Positions 35,801-47,710 are shown, counted from the first letter of the stretch. The stretch is DNA of 64,000 bases from Uranotaenia lowii (GCF_029784155.1 NC_073692.1:157509582-157573581), one strand, 5' to 3'. Numbers and translations: made by a program. Notes: generated by a model not told the origin, from the sequence alone.

Positions 35801-36463
35801 TCACCACACGACCTGTTGATCACTACTATATTATAACTGATAGTCTCAGCTCTGTTGAAGCGATCCGCTCTATAAGACCAGGAAAATTCACGCCGTACTT
35901 CCTCGAAAAAATACGCGATATATTGACCACATTATCAAGACGTTGCTCTTCCATCACCTTTGTCTGGATCCCCTCACATTGCTCAATAGTAGGCAATGAG
36001 AGGGCAGATTCCCTTGCAAAGGTGGGTGCGATGGAAGGCAATATTTACCAGCGTGAAATCGTATTCAACGAATTCTACTTCTTGGCACGGAGAAACTGTC
36101 TTATCAACTGGCAGCGCAGATGGGACGAGGATGAGAAGGGTCGGTGGCTCCACTCGATTATCCCAAAGGTAAGCCTTAAACCCTGGTTTAATAGATTGAA
36201 CCTGAGTCGGGATTTTATTCGTATATTTTCCCGTCTCATGTCCAATCATTCTTCCTTGAATGCGGTACTCTATCGTATAAATATTGCTGGCAGCAATTTA
36301 TGCGGTTGCGGCCTAGGTTACCATGATATCGAGCATATTGTTTGGTCTTGTTAGGTTCATCTTGTCACCTAACGTTCCAGTGAGGGATGTGTTAGCTACG
36401 ATGGACTTGGACTACATGTTCGAAATATACCTTTTCCTAAAAGCTGTTGATCTTTGTCTATAA
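32828..36463 (+). pseudogene. I-type LINE ORF2 (endonuclease, RT, RNase H), disrupted
   Basis: Starts at ATG 32828. Endonuclease: ITVLQWNCRSLIPK, ALSETWL, LILGDFNSHGTVWG, GSDHLLIE. RT: NSAPGIDKIKF, SYRPIAMLSCIRKLMEKMI, TQFGFRRGRGTNDC, VFLDIKGAFDAVS, GIPQGSCLSPLLYNF, QLADDSVVS (Leu in place of the usual Tyr/Phe before ADD). RNase H: TDGSLIEE, AELAAIHWAL, TDSLSSVEA, PSHCSIVGNERADSLA, so all catalytic positions are present. C-terminal CGCGLGYHDIEHIVWSC. Lesions: a frame change near 33095 in the endonuclease, and loss of sequence after WSC at 36352, beyond which VRDVLATMDLDYMFEIYLFL continues in another frame to 36463. Between these, 1,065 codons are open. Confidence 0.9.
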
Positions 36464-36619
36464 TTCTTTTTATTTTCATATTTCCCTATCTATCTTCTTT
36501 CTTCTCCCAAAAGTGAACTAGATATAAGCACACATTTGTAATCAAACAAAAAGAGTTTGGCTCCTTAAAGCCTAAAGGTATGAGCCGTTTCAAATAAAGA
36601 ACAAACAAAAAAAAAAAAA

Positions 36620-39188
36620 TCTTTTTTAAGTTATAAAATTCGATTTTCGTCTTATCAGGAACACTATTGATAAGCACGAAAAAGTAGTTCCTTAAAAATA
36701 GCAGATTTTAGTCATGTGCGATACGTTTGCCTGTGATCAGAACTACACTCGCAGGGGTTTTGCATTGGGATGTAAAAGTGTAAATTGGTATGGTCAAGCA
36801 GAGCTTCACACATGCGTTTTGGCTAATTACTAGCTTAATTTCTATTCCAAAAAGTTGGTTCGGTCTCTGTTCCAGTTGGTATGACTCACCACAATGTTGA
36901 TATAATCATAGAATAATGTTTGCATTAGCACCAGAAGGTAAATGATTGGTTTGCGTTGCATTCGAATAGTTCTACGGTATTATGGTGCAATTATGTGTAA
37001 TGAGTATCGCGTTTGTTAGCAGTTTTTGGTTAACACAAAGTAATCAATTTGACTGGTTTATTATGGAAACAGTAATAAAGCAGTATCCTTCAAGGGCAAA
37101 ACTGTTTACTGAAACCAATAACATTTATCAAGTGTCAGAACAGTGATAATTTAAATTTAAATTCCTTTTTGAAAGGCACATTTTTATCTCATGACACAGA
37201 AGCTCTATGATTGAATCGCAGTTTCCACATCCACAAGAAAGTAAGTGTTACATTTTTTTTAACAAAACTTTCAGCAAGCGAACAGCAAAGTGTGATATTC
37301 ATGATTGTAATTTAAACGAGCCTTAACTTTCTCAGACTTTTCACCAAGATGCAAAGATTTTCGCTAGTATAAATTAGCTCTTTGATAGAAAGTTATATTC
37401 AGGTTGACAGATTTTTCCCACACGTCCCGGGTATATAATCTCAAAACTTGGCAATATACAAGCATTTGATTTCCAAATTATCAGCTCAAAATCCGGACAA
37501 TATCCAGGCAAATCCAGGAATTACTTAATCAAAATCAAGAAGAAAACACTTTACAAATAATTTTTACATCGGAACACAAATTTTAAATCATTTTTTTTAT
37601 ATCAGAAAACCGTTGTTGATAATTTTGATAAAACTTTTGATAAGAAGTCGATCTGAGTTTTTTGTCTAATTTTCCAAATAAAGTAAATAAATCCGAGAAA
37701 AATCCGGGCTTTTTTAACGAAATTCGGGCAGGCCTTTTCCCAAATTTTGTGTCAAATATCCGGGCAAATACGGGTAAATATGGGAAATCTGGTTTAGTTA
37801 TATACTATACATTCGAAACGATCAACTTTTTCTTGTCTCCTTGGCTCGTTGAATCAACGCGTTAATCACATTGCTTTTTAACTGAACTCATCATTCCATG
37901 AATGGAAATAAAAGCACAGGTAAAATGCACACAGGTTGGTACAGGACTGGCAATTAAAAAATTCTTTTATATGTCTTCACATATCGGTGTTGTTTTCATA
38001 CAACTTTATTTGTTGTTTTCCATAAACAAACGCGAAAAGCAATTAAAATAATTATTCCTGTGAATTCAACGATGGGTAATAAATAAAAGCTTCAAGCAAT
38101 GTTTACCTGATGTGTGAATTTGCAGAGGTTTCTATTTAACAAATATTGAATTGATTTTTCGAACTACACACCAAAGTACACAGCCACTCAAAACATAACT
38201 CTTGATTCAATATTCAATTTTACGGCTGCTGGTTGCCTTTTTCATAACTTGAAAGGTAAATAAATGTTCAGAGTAGTGGGAGCATATCATACCTAGCCCA
38301 GCCCATTCACATCCTATCCTCGCGGAACACCGAACATATGTTTAACTTTAAATTCCCCGGGCGCCATTTATAATTCACTCTGTAAGAGAGATGAAAATTT
38401 AGCACACAACGGTGGCCTCGACGGTGTTGGTGGGCAACAATTTTTCCCACCATCCAATCGGGCGAAACATTCTTGGTACCTGGTGCTTTTTCCTTTGGCA
38501 TTCCATTCATTCAATACCTTCGCTGCACCTTCTTCGAATGGTTCAAGAATAATTTGAACTCCCTTTAAAATGATTGAAGTTCAGAACAACAACAGAAAAC
38601 CATTCAGATCGATTGGTTGATTTTTTTCCCCCAATGATGTTGTTTGGAATAAAATGGATTTTGTTTTGGTGTAAGTTTATTATTAGATACATTATCTTTT
38701 GCAATGTTCAACTTAATGTGATTTGCGCTATCTCTGTTTGCCTTAGATAAAGTTGTTGCCTTCAACCTGCATATCATCAAAGTGCTTATTTTCACGAACT
38801 GATAAACTGATGGTATTTACTTAATTGGATAGCATAAGCTCGAACTCTATCCAAACTACGTTATTAAAAATGTATAATAATTAATATTTACGTTTACTTT
38901 ATTGGTGCCTAAAACAAACACTTATAGAGAGAAGCAATAAAATCCAGGTCTATCTTGACTACCACCTGAAAATATTCGTTGATTATTCGAATTAGTATCT
39001 TTATAAAAAAATTATAATTAATATAGTTTGCAATTTAAAACCAAAACCCGAAGATAAGTTGTCCTCCATAGATTATTGGGATGATTTTGGATGACATTAT
39101 GTAAGAATTTTACTGGCAACAGAAATTAAAAGTTACGGACCATAGTTTTCAATTTGATGAAAATGCTTCATTACGCGATGGTTATTCG
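36620..39188. other. Gene-free stretch with one diverged repeat and a GC-richer island
   Basis: 37480-37800 is a diverged copy of the CCGGGCAAA repeat noted at 25375-25710. 38280-38560 is non-repetitive and GC-richer (for example CCCCGGGCGCCATTTATAA), possibly host regulatory sequence. No gene recognised; frames at 38307-38510 (minus) and 38604-38795 (minus) match nothing I know. Confidence 0.4.
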
Positions 39189-39227
39189 GCAGTTCAGTCA
39201 ATAAATTTCGAAAACGATTTTTCGATT

Positions 39228-39269
39228 ATTCCGACGTTTCGATGCTGTTAAGCATCATCTTCAGGGAAT
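39228..39269 (-). ncRNA. Candidate hammerhead ribozyme, small Penelope-associated type (intact core)
   Basis: Read on the minus strand: stem I half AUUCC, core CUGAAGA, an extra U, stem II GAUGC-UUAACA-GCAUC, core GAAA, then CGUC, then stem I half GGAAU. AUUCC and GGAAU pair perfectly and GUC sits at the expected cleavage point. Stem III is reduced to self-complementary ACGU with no loop, matching the small hammerhead variants reported beside Penelope-like elements that cut as dimers. Activity is not shown by sequence alone. Confidence 0.6.
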
Positions 39270-39338
39270 TGATCGAATCGTATCACGTAAAATTTGATTG
39301 CCTGATAGCATCAAATTTTACATGATACGATTTGATTA

Positions 39339-39379
39339 ATTCCCTAAAGATGATGCTAAACGGCATCGAAACATCGGAA
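39339..39379 (+). ncRNA. Decayed hammerhead-like motif (second arm)
   Basis: Same layout on the plus strand, but the core reads CUAAAGA instead of CUGAAGA, the stem-III element is ACAU instead of ACGU, and the 3' half of stem I is GGAAC. These changes hit essential core positions, so this arm should be inactive. Confidence 0.55.
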
Positions 39380-39419
39380 CAATCGAAAAATCGTTTTCGA
39401 AATTTATTGACTGAACTGC

Positions 39420-41034
39420 ATGTTTTGTTTTATTTATATTGTTTAAATCCAAGACTGTTGAAACTTACGGTTTCCTCCGGCGGCGTCAGCAGCAGACTTT
39501 TGCTGCCACGAGCAGAACCAAAACATTGTTTGTTTTGGTTCCTCTTGCTATGTCCAATTCGCAATCGAGAATAATAGATTATTGATTGCTGATGACAGAT
39601 GATGATGATAAACACGGTACAAATGTTTACATTATCACACGGTTAAGCGAAACTACTCAAATTGGGTTCGTGGTAACACAATAGTGTTGCCATATATTCT
39701 GGGTAAGAGTATCAAAGTACTCATTCAGAAACGAGTACTTTCCCGGTTAGGAAAGATGATAAGTGGAGAGTGAGACAATAGTAATCGCTAATGAATTGTG
39801 TAGTTATGTAATGACTAGATTAACGAAACATGAATAAAGATAACTCTATTCCACCACCAAAAATAAGTTTTATTTTATTTCTTGTAAATATTGGTAGTTT
39901 ATACGAAATACATTTTGTTTTACGAATATTCTAAGATTAGTTTTGTTTAGTTTTTCGAACCTATTGAGATTTGAGAAGATATTCAATCCATAAAATCAAA
40001 TAGGTATTTCTTTCCTTCAATTAAATATTTGTTTACTTTATTAAACTACCTTTAAAAATCATTTAAAAATACCAAATTGGATTATTTTTAAAAAGAAATA
40101 GTAAAGTTTGATTACAGCAAAAGCAATAAACTTCGGTCAAGTTCTAAGAACCTTCAAAGAAAATTGAAATGTCAACTTTTCAATTGTTGTCTTATGTAAT
40201 TCTATCATCTTATTCTGAATGATCAATGATTTCGGATTGAATTTTTCATAGTACAATAGTTTTAATTTTTTTTTTATCTGGTGGCTCCAGATAGTGTAAC
40301 TGGCTGTTACATCCAAAAACAATTTCAACCGTTAAATCCACAGTAATAAACCTACAAATTCTGATCTCTTTTTCTCTCGCAAATATTTTGTAACCTTTGA
40401 AGCATTAAAGACTACTAGGGACAAGCCGGTTTTGTTTTCAGAATTCTTATTGTTGTAAATAAATCCATTCAATTCAGTAAAAGTTTTGCCATTTGTATTA
40501 AACATTACATAAATCAAAAATTTCGAAGCTCTAAAGAGTTTCTTTTAAAGTACGGATCAATGCCGTGCGAACAGGGGGGCGAACCTCCCATGAAGATTTT
40601 TTCCAAGTAAAATTTCCACCGTAGTAACGGAAGATTACTTGATTTTACAATGTATTTGAAAATAAGTGTTAACAAGGAAGTCAGAAATTTTTTTTCGCCT
40701 CCGGCGGAAATTCGACATAAATCACCTTTGGCTTGAGGCATTTCGATCTACGACACTATTTGCCGTTCACGAATTAAAACTAACTTTGATTGTAGATTTC
40801 AATTTTCAGTTCAATCAACCTTTTGTATTGAAATTCAAAACTTGATTTAAACAAACCCTACCTTGTCTTTTAAATGGATTTTTATTAAGAAGTGTAACTA
40901 AATAAGAACAGAGTATTAAACTAACCATTTAAAAAAAACGTTTATGTCATTACAAATGTTATGTTCATACAAAATACTCTTAAAAAACCAATTTCAGACT
41001 CAATTTTATTTCGTGGTTTTTGTTCTTCTAAATC
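39420..41034. other. AT-rich spacer with a repeat module
   Basis: 40270-40310 holds CTGGTGGCTCCAGATAGTG, the inverted left module of the dispersed repeat seen at 7482 and 13425. No gene recognised. Confidence 0.4.
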
Positions 41035-41267
41035 AGGCATGTCAAACTCGTTTAGGTGTGCGGGCCGCATTAAAAATTTTCTATGACGTAGATGGCCGCA
41101 GCCAAAATCAGTTAAATCGGTACATTCAGCTTTAGTTTTTTTGCAGAAATATTGTACATAAAAATCAGTGTTTTTTTTTGTGACAATTGAAAACGGGGCT
41201 ACGCGGGCCGCATTGACCTAAGCCGCGGGCCGCATGCGGCCCGCGAACCCCCAGTTTGACATGCCTG
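41035..41267. mobile_element. hAT MITE with 8-bp target duplication
   Basis: Ends CAGGCATGTCAAACT (left) and its reverse at the right, with GCGGGCCGCAT motifs just inside. The perfect 8-bp duplication TTCTAAAT occupies 41027-41034 and 41268-41275. 233 bp, non-coding. The CAGG...TGTCAAACT end followed by GGGCCGC is an hAT-type terminus. Confidence 0.93.
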
Positions 41268-41275
41268 TTCTAAAT

Positions 41276-42478
41276 GCTTAACAAAAAGGGTTTTAATAAT
41301 TTACACTATGCCACAAAATTTACATTTTTCTGAGGTGCAATGAATTTAATCGATTATTTATACTAATACCCCGAATCTTAATATGCAGTTATTTCTATCA
41401 GCTTTTGTTATTGAAATGACTTTTGAAAATAAGTACAAATCATTAGACAAATTTCTGTACTTTTTTTTTACAAAAACTCAAATCGAAAACGTATTATTTA
41501 AAAATAAATGCTTTATATGAATTATCAACTTTAAACAAAATCAAGTTTTTTTTAAACTTTCTGCGGTAATGTCAAAGATACTTGTAATGTTATGTTTTAA
41601 TTTTTTTAACTGATTAATTTTACTTATTAGATCATGCATCATTATCATCAAAATATTTTTCCTTAATTGGAGAAAGTATGATAAACTTAATCAGAATCAG
41701 ATTTTTCATAAATGTAGGTTGTTAGTTAATCAGTTATCATTTATGTTTGGTTTCACTTTAAACCGATACATTTTTAAACTCCTTGTCATTTCATACTTTG
41801 TTTTCATTTTCGAATAAATTTACAGAATTTTATAGTACAGCTTTTTTCAATTTTCTTATTAAATTGTCGAATTTTATAGTCAAACTTTTTATATTTTCAG
41901 AAATATTTTTAACAAATTTGTCTTTGTTTTTTAAATCTGAATTTGTATTTTCTTGAAACATAAGCCTTTAACTCCAAATTTTTAATTAGAAAACTTAGTT
42001 TCAACCTTCTGTTCTTTCTAGGAATTAATATTTCAATCGAAAGTGACCAAATACTCAGAGCTTGTAATTTAAAGTTTAAAAACCTGGGATTTTAAATTTA
42101 AAATCTATTTATTAATATTTCATATTTGTTTTTTGGATCGATCTTGATTTTTAAATTAATCTAAAAAGTTTGAAAAGTTGTTCGAAGTAGCAACTTTAAA
42201 AACTAATTAAAAATACGCAGTGTTAACTAACTTTGATTTGTGCTTTCAATATAAATAACAAAACTTTGAATTTTTTATCGGTTTTTATTCAGCATTCACG
42301 TTACTACCGATTTCCCAGCATTTCTTTTTCACATTGATTAAACATGAAGTTATTATTTAAGCTTCAAAAATTCACTTTTTAAGCCGTTTATTTTGATAAC
42401 TGGAGGATTTTACGTTATAAAAGGTTTTATTTCTGACTTCTATAACTTCTATAAACCGCGGATTTTTTTTAATTATCA
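41276..42478. other. Very AT-rich spacer
   Basis: No gene or bounded element seen. Confidence 0.45.
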
Positions 42479-44152
42479 GACTAGCTGATCCCGTACGAAC
42501 TTCGTTTCGCTTTAAATCATTGGTACGTCAAAATGAGTTTAGAAAATGAATTCGAAACATTCTTTCGACAATTTTGGGGAATAAATTCAACAGTGTTCAA
42601 ATTTGCTACTATTAATATTACTTGAAATTCAAATTAAACGGTTGATTGGCTTTTTATTAAAATTTATGTGAGAGTGTTTTCTTCTCGATCGGTTGCAAGA
42701 TCTAGACATTATGGACGAAACATGTACTATTTCTTTATGTGCACGACTCCTTTGCTTTACCTTCACACTTAAATTGGTATCAATTAACTGCCTCCAACAA
42801 AATTATTGCACAAAACACTGAACTTTCAATGAAACCCTCTTTTTCTGTCCCATGGCCCGAAATTCGATAATTGAAACCTACTTTACGTTCCTCAAAACTC
42901 CCTTGTGCCATTTTTTTTTCTTTTCAAATTATGTGTAAAATAACGTCAGGAACTTGAAAACAGTGAACAGTGAATGTAGACGCCCTTTTCGCCGACTCTT
43001 GACACGGAACATGCTACCTGGAGTCAATTGCTCATAGTTTATAACCCTCATCTGAACATTTTCATCTCAATCCGATGCATGATCACGACAATATCGCGAA
43101 AACAGTGAGCAACTGACATGGACGGCCTTTTTTTTGACAACGATTCAAAACTTGACACCTGAAATCAATTATCTTTTCTGTTAAACTCCCATGTGTCAAT
43201 TATCATTACAATTCTATGCTCAATCAAGAGAATATCGTAAAAACAGTGAACAGATAATAACCCCTTTTGCCGACCCCTGAGTCAAGATTTGAAACCTGAA
43301 AGCAAAAGAGCGTCCCTCAAAACTCCTATGCGGAAATTTTCATCTCAATCCAATGTAGAATAACGCCAATATCGCAAAAACATTAATCAGTGGATATGGA
43401 CGACCCCTTTGGCCGGCCCCTGACCCTTAATTTAATAACTTTAATCGATTGTTCGTCTCTCAAAACACTCATGTGCAAATTTTCATCACAATCCGGTGTA
43501 TAATAACGTCAATATCGCAAAAACATTAATCAGTGAATATGGACGACCCCTTTGGTCAACCTCTGACCCTAAATTTGATAACTGTAATCGATTGTTTGTC
43601 TCTCAAAACACTCATGTGCAAATTTTCATCACAATCCAATGTAAAATAAAGCCAATATCGCAAAAACATTAATCAGTTGATATGGACGACCCCTTTTGCC
43701 GACCCCTAACCCTAAATTTGATAACTGTAATCGATTGTTCGTCTCTCAAAACACTCATGTACAAATTTTCATCACAATCTGTTGTATAATAACGCCAATA
43801 TCGCAAAAACATTAATCAGTGAATATGGACGACCCCTTTGGCCGACCCCTGACCCTAAATTTGATAACTGCAATCGATTTCTCGTCTTTAAAAATACTCA
43901 ATTGCAAATTTTCAACACGATCCGACTAAAAATAACGTCAATATCGCGAAAACCGTATTTGTGTTGTATGGACGACCCCCTTCAGAAGGGGTCATCCAAA
44001 AATCTGAAAACATTTTTCATCCTTCCTGGACCTAATGAGTATCCATGCCAAATTTCAGACCTCTAGCTCTTAAGACGGCTGAGTCTATAGAGGACAAACA
44101 AACAAACAAACAAACAAACAAACATACAGATAATTGCTTTTTATATATATAG
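42479..44152 (+). repeat. ACTAGCTGATCCCG repeat element, copy 1, with 143-bp tandem array
   Basis: Begins ACTAGCTGATCCCGTACGAA and ends (CAAA)n-CATACAGATAATTG then CTTTTTATATATATAG. A leading region is followed by tandem units marked by ATCGCAAAAACATTAATCAG at 43371, 43514, 43657, 43800 and 43943, spaced exactly 143 nt. Earlier units (43234, 43093) are spaced 137-141 nt and are more diverged. Not coding: 143 is not a multiple of 3 and frames within it are accidental. Class unknown. Confidence 0.85.
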
Positions 44153-46085
44153 ACTAGCTGATCCCGTACGAACTTCGTTTCGCTTTAAATCATTGGTACG
44201 TCAAAATGAGTTTAGAAAATGAATTCGAAACATTCTTTCGACAATTTTGGGGAAAAAATTCAACAGTGTTTAAAGTCGCTACTATTACTATTACTTGAAA
44301 TTCAAATTAAACAGTTGATTAGCTTTTTATTAAAATTTATGTGAGAGTGTTTTCTTTTCGATCGATTGCAAAATCTAGACATTATGGCAGAAACATGTAC
44401 TATTGGTTTATGTGCACGACTCTTTTGCTTGACCTTCACACTTAAATTGGTATCAATTAACTGCTTCCAACAAAATTATTGCACAAAACACTGAACATTC
44501 GATGAAACCCTCTTTTTCTGTCCCATGGCCCGAAATTCGATAATTGAAACCAATTTTACGTTCCTCAAAACTCCCTTGTGCCATTTTTTTTTCTTTTCAA
44601 ATTATATGTAAAATAACGTCAGGAACTTGAAAACAGTGAACAGTAAATATAGACGCCCCTTTCGCCGAGTCAATTGCTCATAGTTTATAACCCTCATCTG
44701 AACATTTTCATCTCAATCCGATGCATGATCACGACAATATCGCGAAAACAGTGAGCAACTAACATGGACGGCCTTTTTTTTTTTGACCACGATTCAAAAC
44801 TTGACACCTGAAATCAATTATCTTTTCCCATGTATCAATTTTCATTACATTTCTATGCTCAATCAAGAGAATATCGTAAAAACAGTGAACAGATAATAAC
44901 CCCTTTTGCTGACCCCTGAGTCAAGATTTGAAACCTGAAAGCAAAAGAGCGTCCCTAAAAACTCCTATGCGGCAATTTTCATCTCAATCCAATGTAGAAT
45001 AACGTCAATATCGCAAAAACATTAAAGTTGGGTATGGACGACTCCTTTTGCCGACTTCTGATCCGCAATTCGAAACTTGAAATCGATTGCTCGTCCCTCA
45101 AAACACTCATGTGCAAATTTTCATCACAATCCGGTGTATAATAACGCCAATATCGCATAAACATTAATCAAAAGATATGGACGACCCCTTTGGCCGACCC
45201 TTGACCCTAAGTTTGATAACTCTAATCGATTGCTCGTCTCTCAAAACACTCATGTGCAATTTTTCATCACAATCCGGTGTATAATTACGCCAATATCGCA
45301 AAAACATTAATCAGTTGATATGGACGACCCCTTTGGCCGACCCCTGACCCTAAATTTGATAACTGTAATCGATTGCTCGTCTCTTAAAACACTCATGTGC
45401 AAATTTTCATCACAATCCGATGTATAATAACGCCAATATCGCAAAAACATTAATCAGTGGATATGGACGACCCCTTTTGCCGACCTCAAGCCCTAAATTT
45501 GATAACTGTAATCGATTGCTCGTCTCTCAAAACACTCATGTGCAAATTTTCATCACAATCCGATGTATAATAACGGCAATATCGCAAAAACATAAATCAG
45601 TGGATATGGACGACCCCTTTTGCCGACCCCTATCCCTAAATTTGATAACTGTAATCGATTGCTCGTCTCTCAAAACACTCATGTGCAATTTTTCATCACA
45701 ATCCGGTGTATAATAACGCCAATATCGCAAAAACATTAATCAGTTGATATGGACGACCCCTTTGGCCGACCCCTGACCCTAAATTTGATAACTGTAATCG
45801 ATTGCTCGTCTCTCAAAACACTCATGTGCAAATTTTCATCACAATCCGACGGGAAATAACGTCAATAACGTGAAAACAATATTTGTCTTGTATGGACGAC
45901 CCCCTTCAGAAGGGGTCGTCCGAAAATCTAAAAACATTTTTCATCATTCCTGGTCCTAATGAGCATCCATGCCAAATTTCAGATCTCTAGCTCTTAAGAC
46001 GGCTGAGTCTATAGAGGACAAACAAACAAACAAACAAACAAACAAACAAACAAACATACAGATAATTGCTTTTTATTTATATAGA
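44153..46085 (+). repeat. ACTAGCTGATCCCG repeat element, copy 2, with longer 143-bp array
   Basis: Starts immediately at the end of copy 1 with the same ACTAGCTGATCCCG and has the same end (AAAC run, then TTTTATTTATATAG). Array marks at 45010, 45152, 45295, 45438, 45581, 45724 and about 45867, mostly exactly 143 nt apart, so it has more units than copy 1. The two lie head to tail. Confidence 0.85.
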
Positions 46086-46439
46086 TGAAGATGAGGGAAA
46101 GAATTTTAAGTTGAGATGAATAAAAATTAACAACTATTACCATTTTTTAAGTTTTGCACCGGATTGGACATTTATTTAAGAATTCAAATTTGGTTTTAAC
46201 TCTGTCTTTTGGAAATGTTTATTTTAAATTTGCTAAGACATTCTTTGGAAACAAATTTCTTTCTTACTTTCATGACTTATCGAAAATTTTAAACTTGCAT
46301 TGTAATATGTTTCAAAAATTTTGTTTTTTTCATCGGTTCTTTTTTTAGTTTGTGTGGTAATCATGAGTGAGAAACGATATAAGAAATCCCTTTCCTTTTT
46401 TATTGCTTATTATTGGTATTGTTATTATTTTTATCTAAA

Positions 46440-46870
46440 TTTGAATTACGGTACAAATTTCGGTTAAAACCACAAAAAGTGTTTCTGTAGACCAGAAAAA
46501 AATATTATGAAGTTTTGAACTCAAATATCGGTTTGAATCGCAAAAAAGCCTCTATAGTCGAGAAAAAAACCATTAATGTTGTGATCCAAAACTTCGGTCC
46601 AAATCTCTAAAAAAAAACTCTTCCGAAAACCAGAAAACTTATTTTAAAAAGGTAATCCCAAATTCCGGTCCAAATCTCTGAAAAACGCTTCTAAAGGCTC
46701 GGCATCGCATTTTAAAGTTGTGTCCCAAATTTCCTCCAACTCGAGAAAAAATCGTTTATAGGCCAAGAAAAAAATATTTAAAGTTGTGATCCCGAATTTC
46801 AGTCCAAATTGCGAAAAAAAAGGGTTCTAAAGGTCAGATAATGCATTTCAAAGTTGTGATCCTAAATATT
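46440..46870. repeat. Degenerate tandem repeat, about 66-70 bp unit
   Basis: The phrase AAAGTTGTGATCCC-AAAT-TC-GTCCAAAT recurs at 46581, 46651, 46720, 46786 and 46856 with spacing 66-70 and many changes; an earlier weaker unit lies near 46510. Non-coding, unclassified. The BEL element is inserted directly after it. Confidence 0.7.
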
Positions 46871-46889
46871 TTTTTCAGTCTTACATGGT

Positions 46890-47644
46890 TATGAGTTTTC
46901 GATGTTGAATGAGGTGGGCGATGATTCCGTTTTTTTAATAACAGTTGTATTAAAAAAATCCTAAAATTACAATTAATTTCAGTGTTACTTAGTGTGTATA
47001 GTATTTTTCGAATGATGACTTACGTTTACTGATTTTACTGCTATTCCAACTTCACTCAACTTCTCAACTCTTTCTAGCAGCTTTTGATTTAACTAGCAGG
47101 AGTATCTAAGCTAATGTAAGGTAAGTATTTAGTAATGGTAAATTTCTGTTTCTTTACAGGTTGTTCTTACAGGTGTATTCCAGGTGAGTATGTTCGAGAA
47201 GGTAAGTATTCTCCTTAGCACGGAAGATGCAGTTCACGGTTTAAGGTGAGTATATGATGGAAATCTATCAAAATGATTCAATTAGGAATAATAACCTGAT
47301 TTCTCTAAATAACATATTGTCTTACGTTTTTGGTTGCGAGCGGTTTTATGATGGCACTTGGCACTAAATCAACTACGGCTACGCAGCTCAACTTTTATCG
47401 CTAGAAAGCTATCTAAATGTAAAGGATTATTAGCTATTTTAATCATACTAAGCTGTGCGCAGTAAATTACCAGATTATTCACTGTCAGAAAACTAACGAT
47501 AATGATACTGATCAACGTGTTCTCAAATAGCGATGGCGATTGTTGCCTCCTTTTTCTTATCATACTATGACAATCATCTACTTCTACCACAATTCTTTCA
47601 TCCACAATTTTCGCCCGCTAGAGTACTTAAGCAGAGACGCGACA
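46890..47644 (-). repeat. 3' LTR of the BEL/Pao element
   Basis: Starts TGTCGCGTCTCTGC on the minus strand directly after the purine tract. The other end is set by the ATGGT target repeat; it reads ...CTCATA rather than the usual CA, so it may be off by a few bases or mutated. Confidence 0.7.
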
Positions 47645-47710
47645 CTCCCCCGCAGTACGCCAGCTAGTGGCTCCTCCTCCGCAATTCAGCTACTAGTGGT
47701 TTACTCAATT

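Larger units (their letters stand above)
30842..36619 (+). mobile_element. I-type LINE with RNase H, inactive
   Basis: About 5.8 kb: 5' UTR (30842-31448), gag-like ORF1, then ORF2 with endonuclease, reverse transcriptase, RNase H and a C-terminal Cys/His motif, a 3' UTR with AATAAA at 36593, and an A-run (36606-36619). An RNase H domain in a LINE with two ORFs points to the I group (I, Loner, Outcast or LOA type). The target duplication cannot be fixed because both ends lie in A/T runs. Confidence 0.88.
39189..39419. mobile_element. 231-bp foldback element with hammerhead-like arms
   Basis: The arms begin GCAGTTCAGTCAATAAATTT on both strands and pair for roughly 108 nt each around a short centre. 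Each arm carries a hammerhead-like core (next two entries). The wording CTGAAGATGATGC...GCATCGAAACGTC is typical of flanks of Penelope-like elements, so this is probably an inverted pair of Penelope terminal fragments. No coding sequence. Confidence 0.8.

Noticed and set aside
30828..36640. Target duplication for the I-type LINE
   Set aside because: Both junctions lie in A/T runs, so any match there is not informative.
43782..45713. Open frames starting MYNNANIAKTLIS
   Set aside because: Accidental frames within the 143-bp tandem units; the unit length is not a multiple of three.
42479..46085. CRISPR-like array
   Set aside because: The 143-bp units are contiguous repeats with no unique spacers, in a eukaryotic genome.
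46885..46895. BEL LTR end placed exactly by a terminal CA
   Set aside because: No CA occurs at the joint with the ATGGT repeat; I kept the boundary from the target repeat and marked it uncertain.
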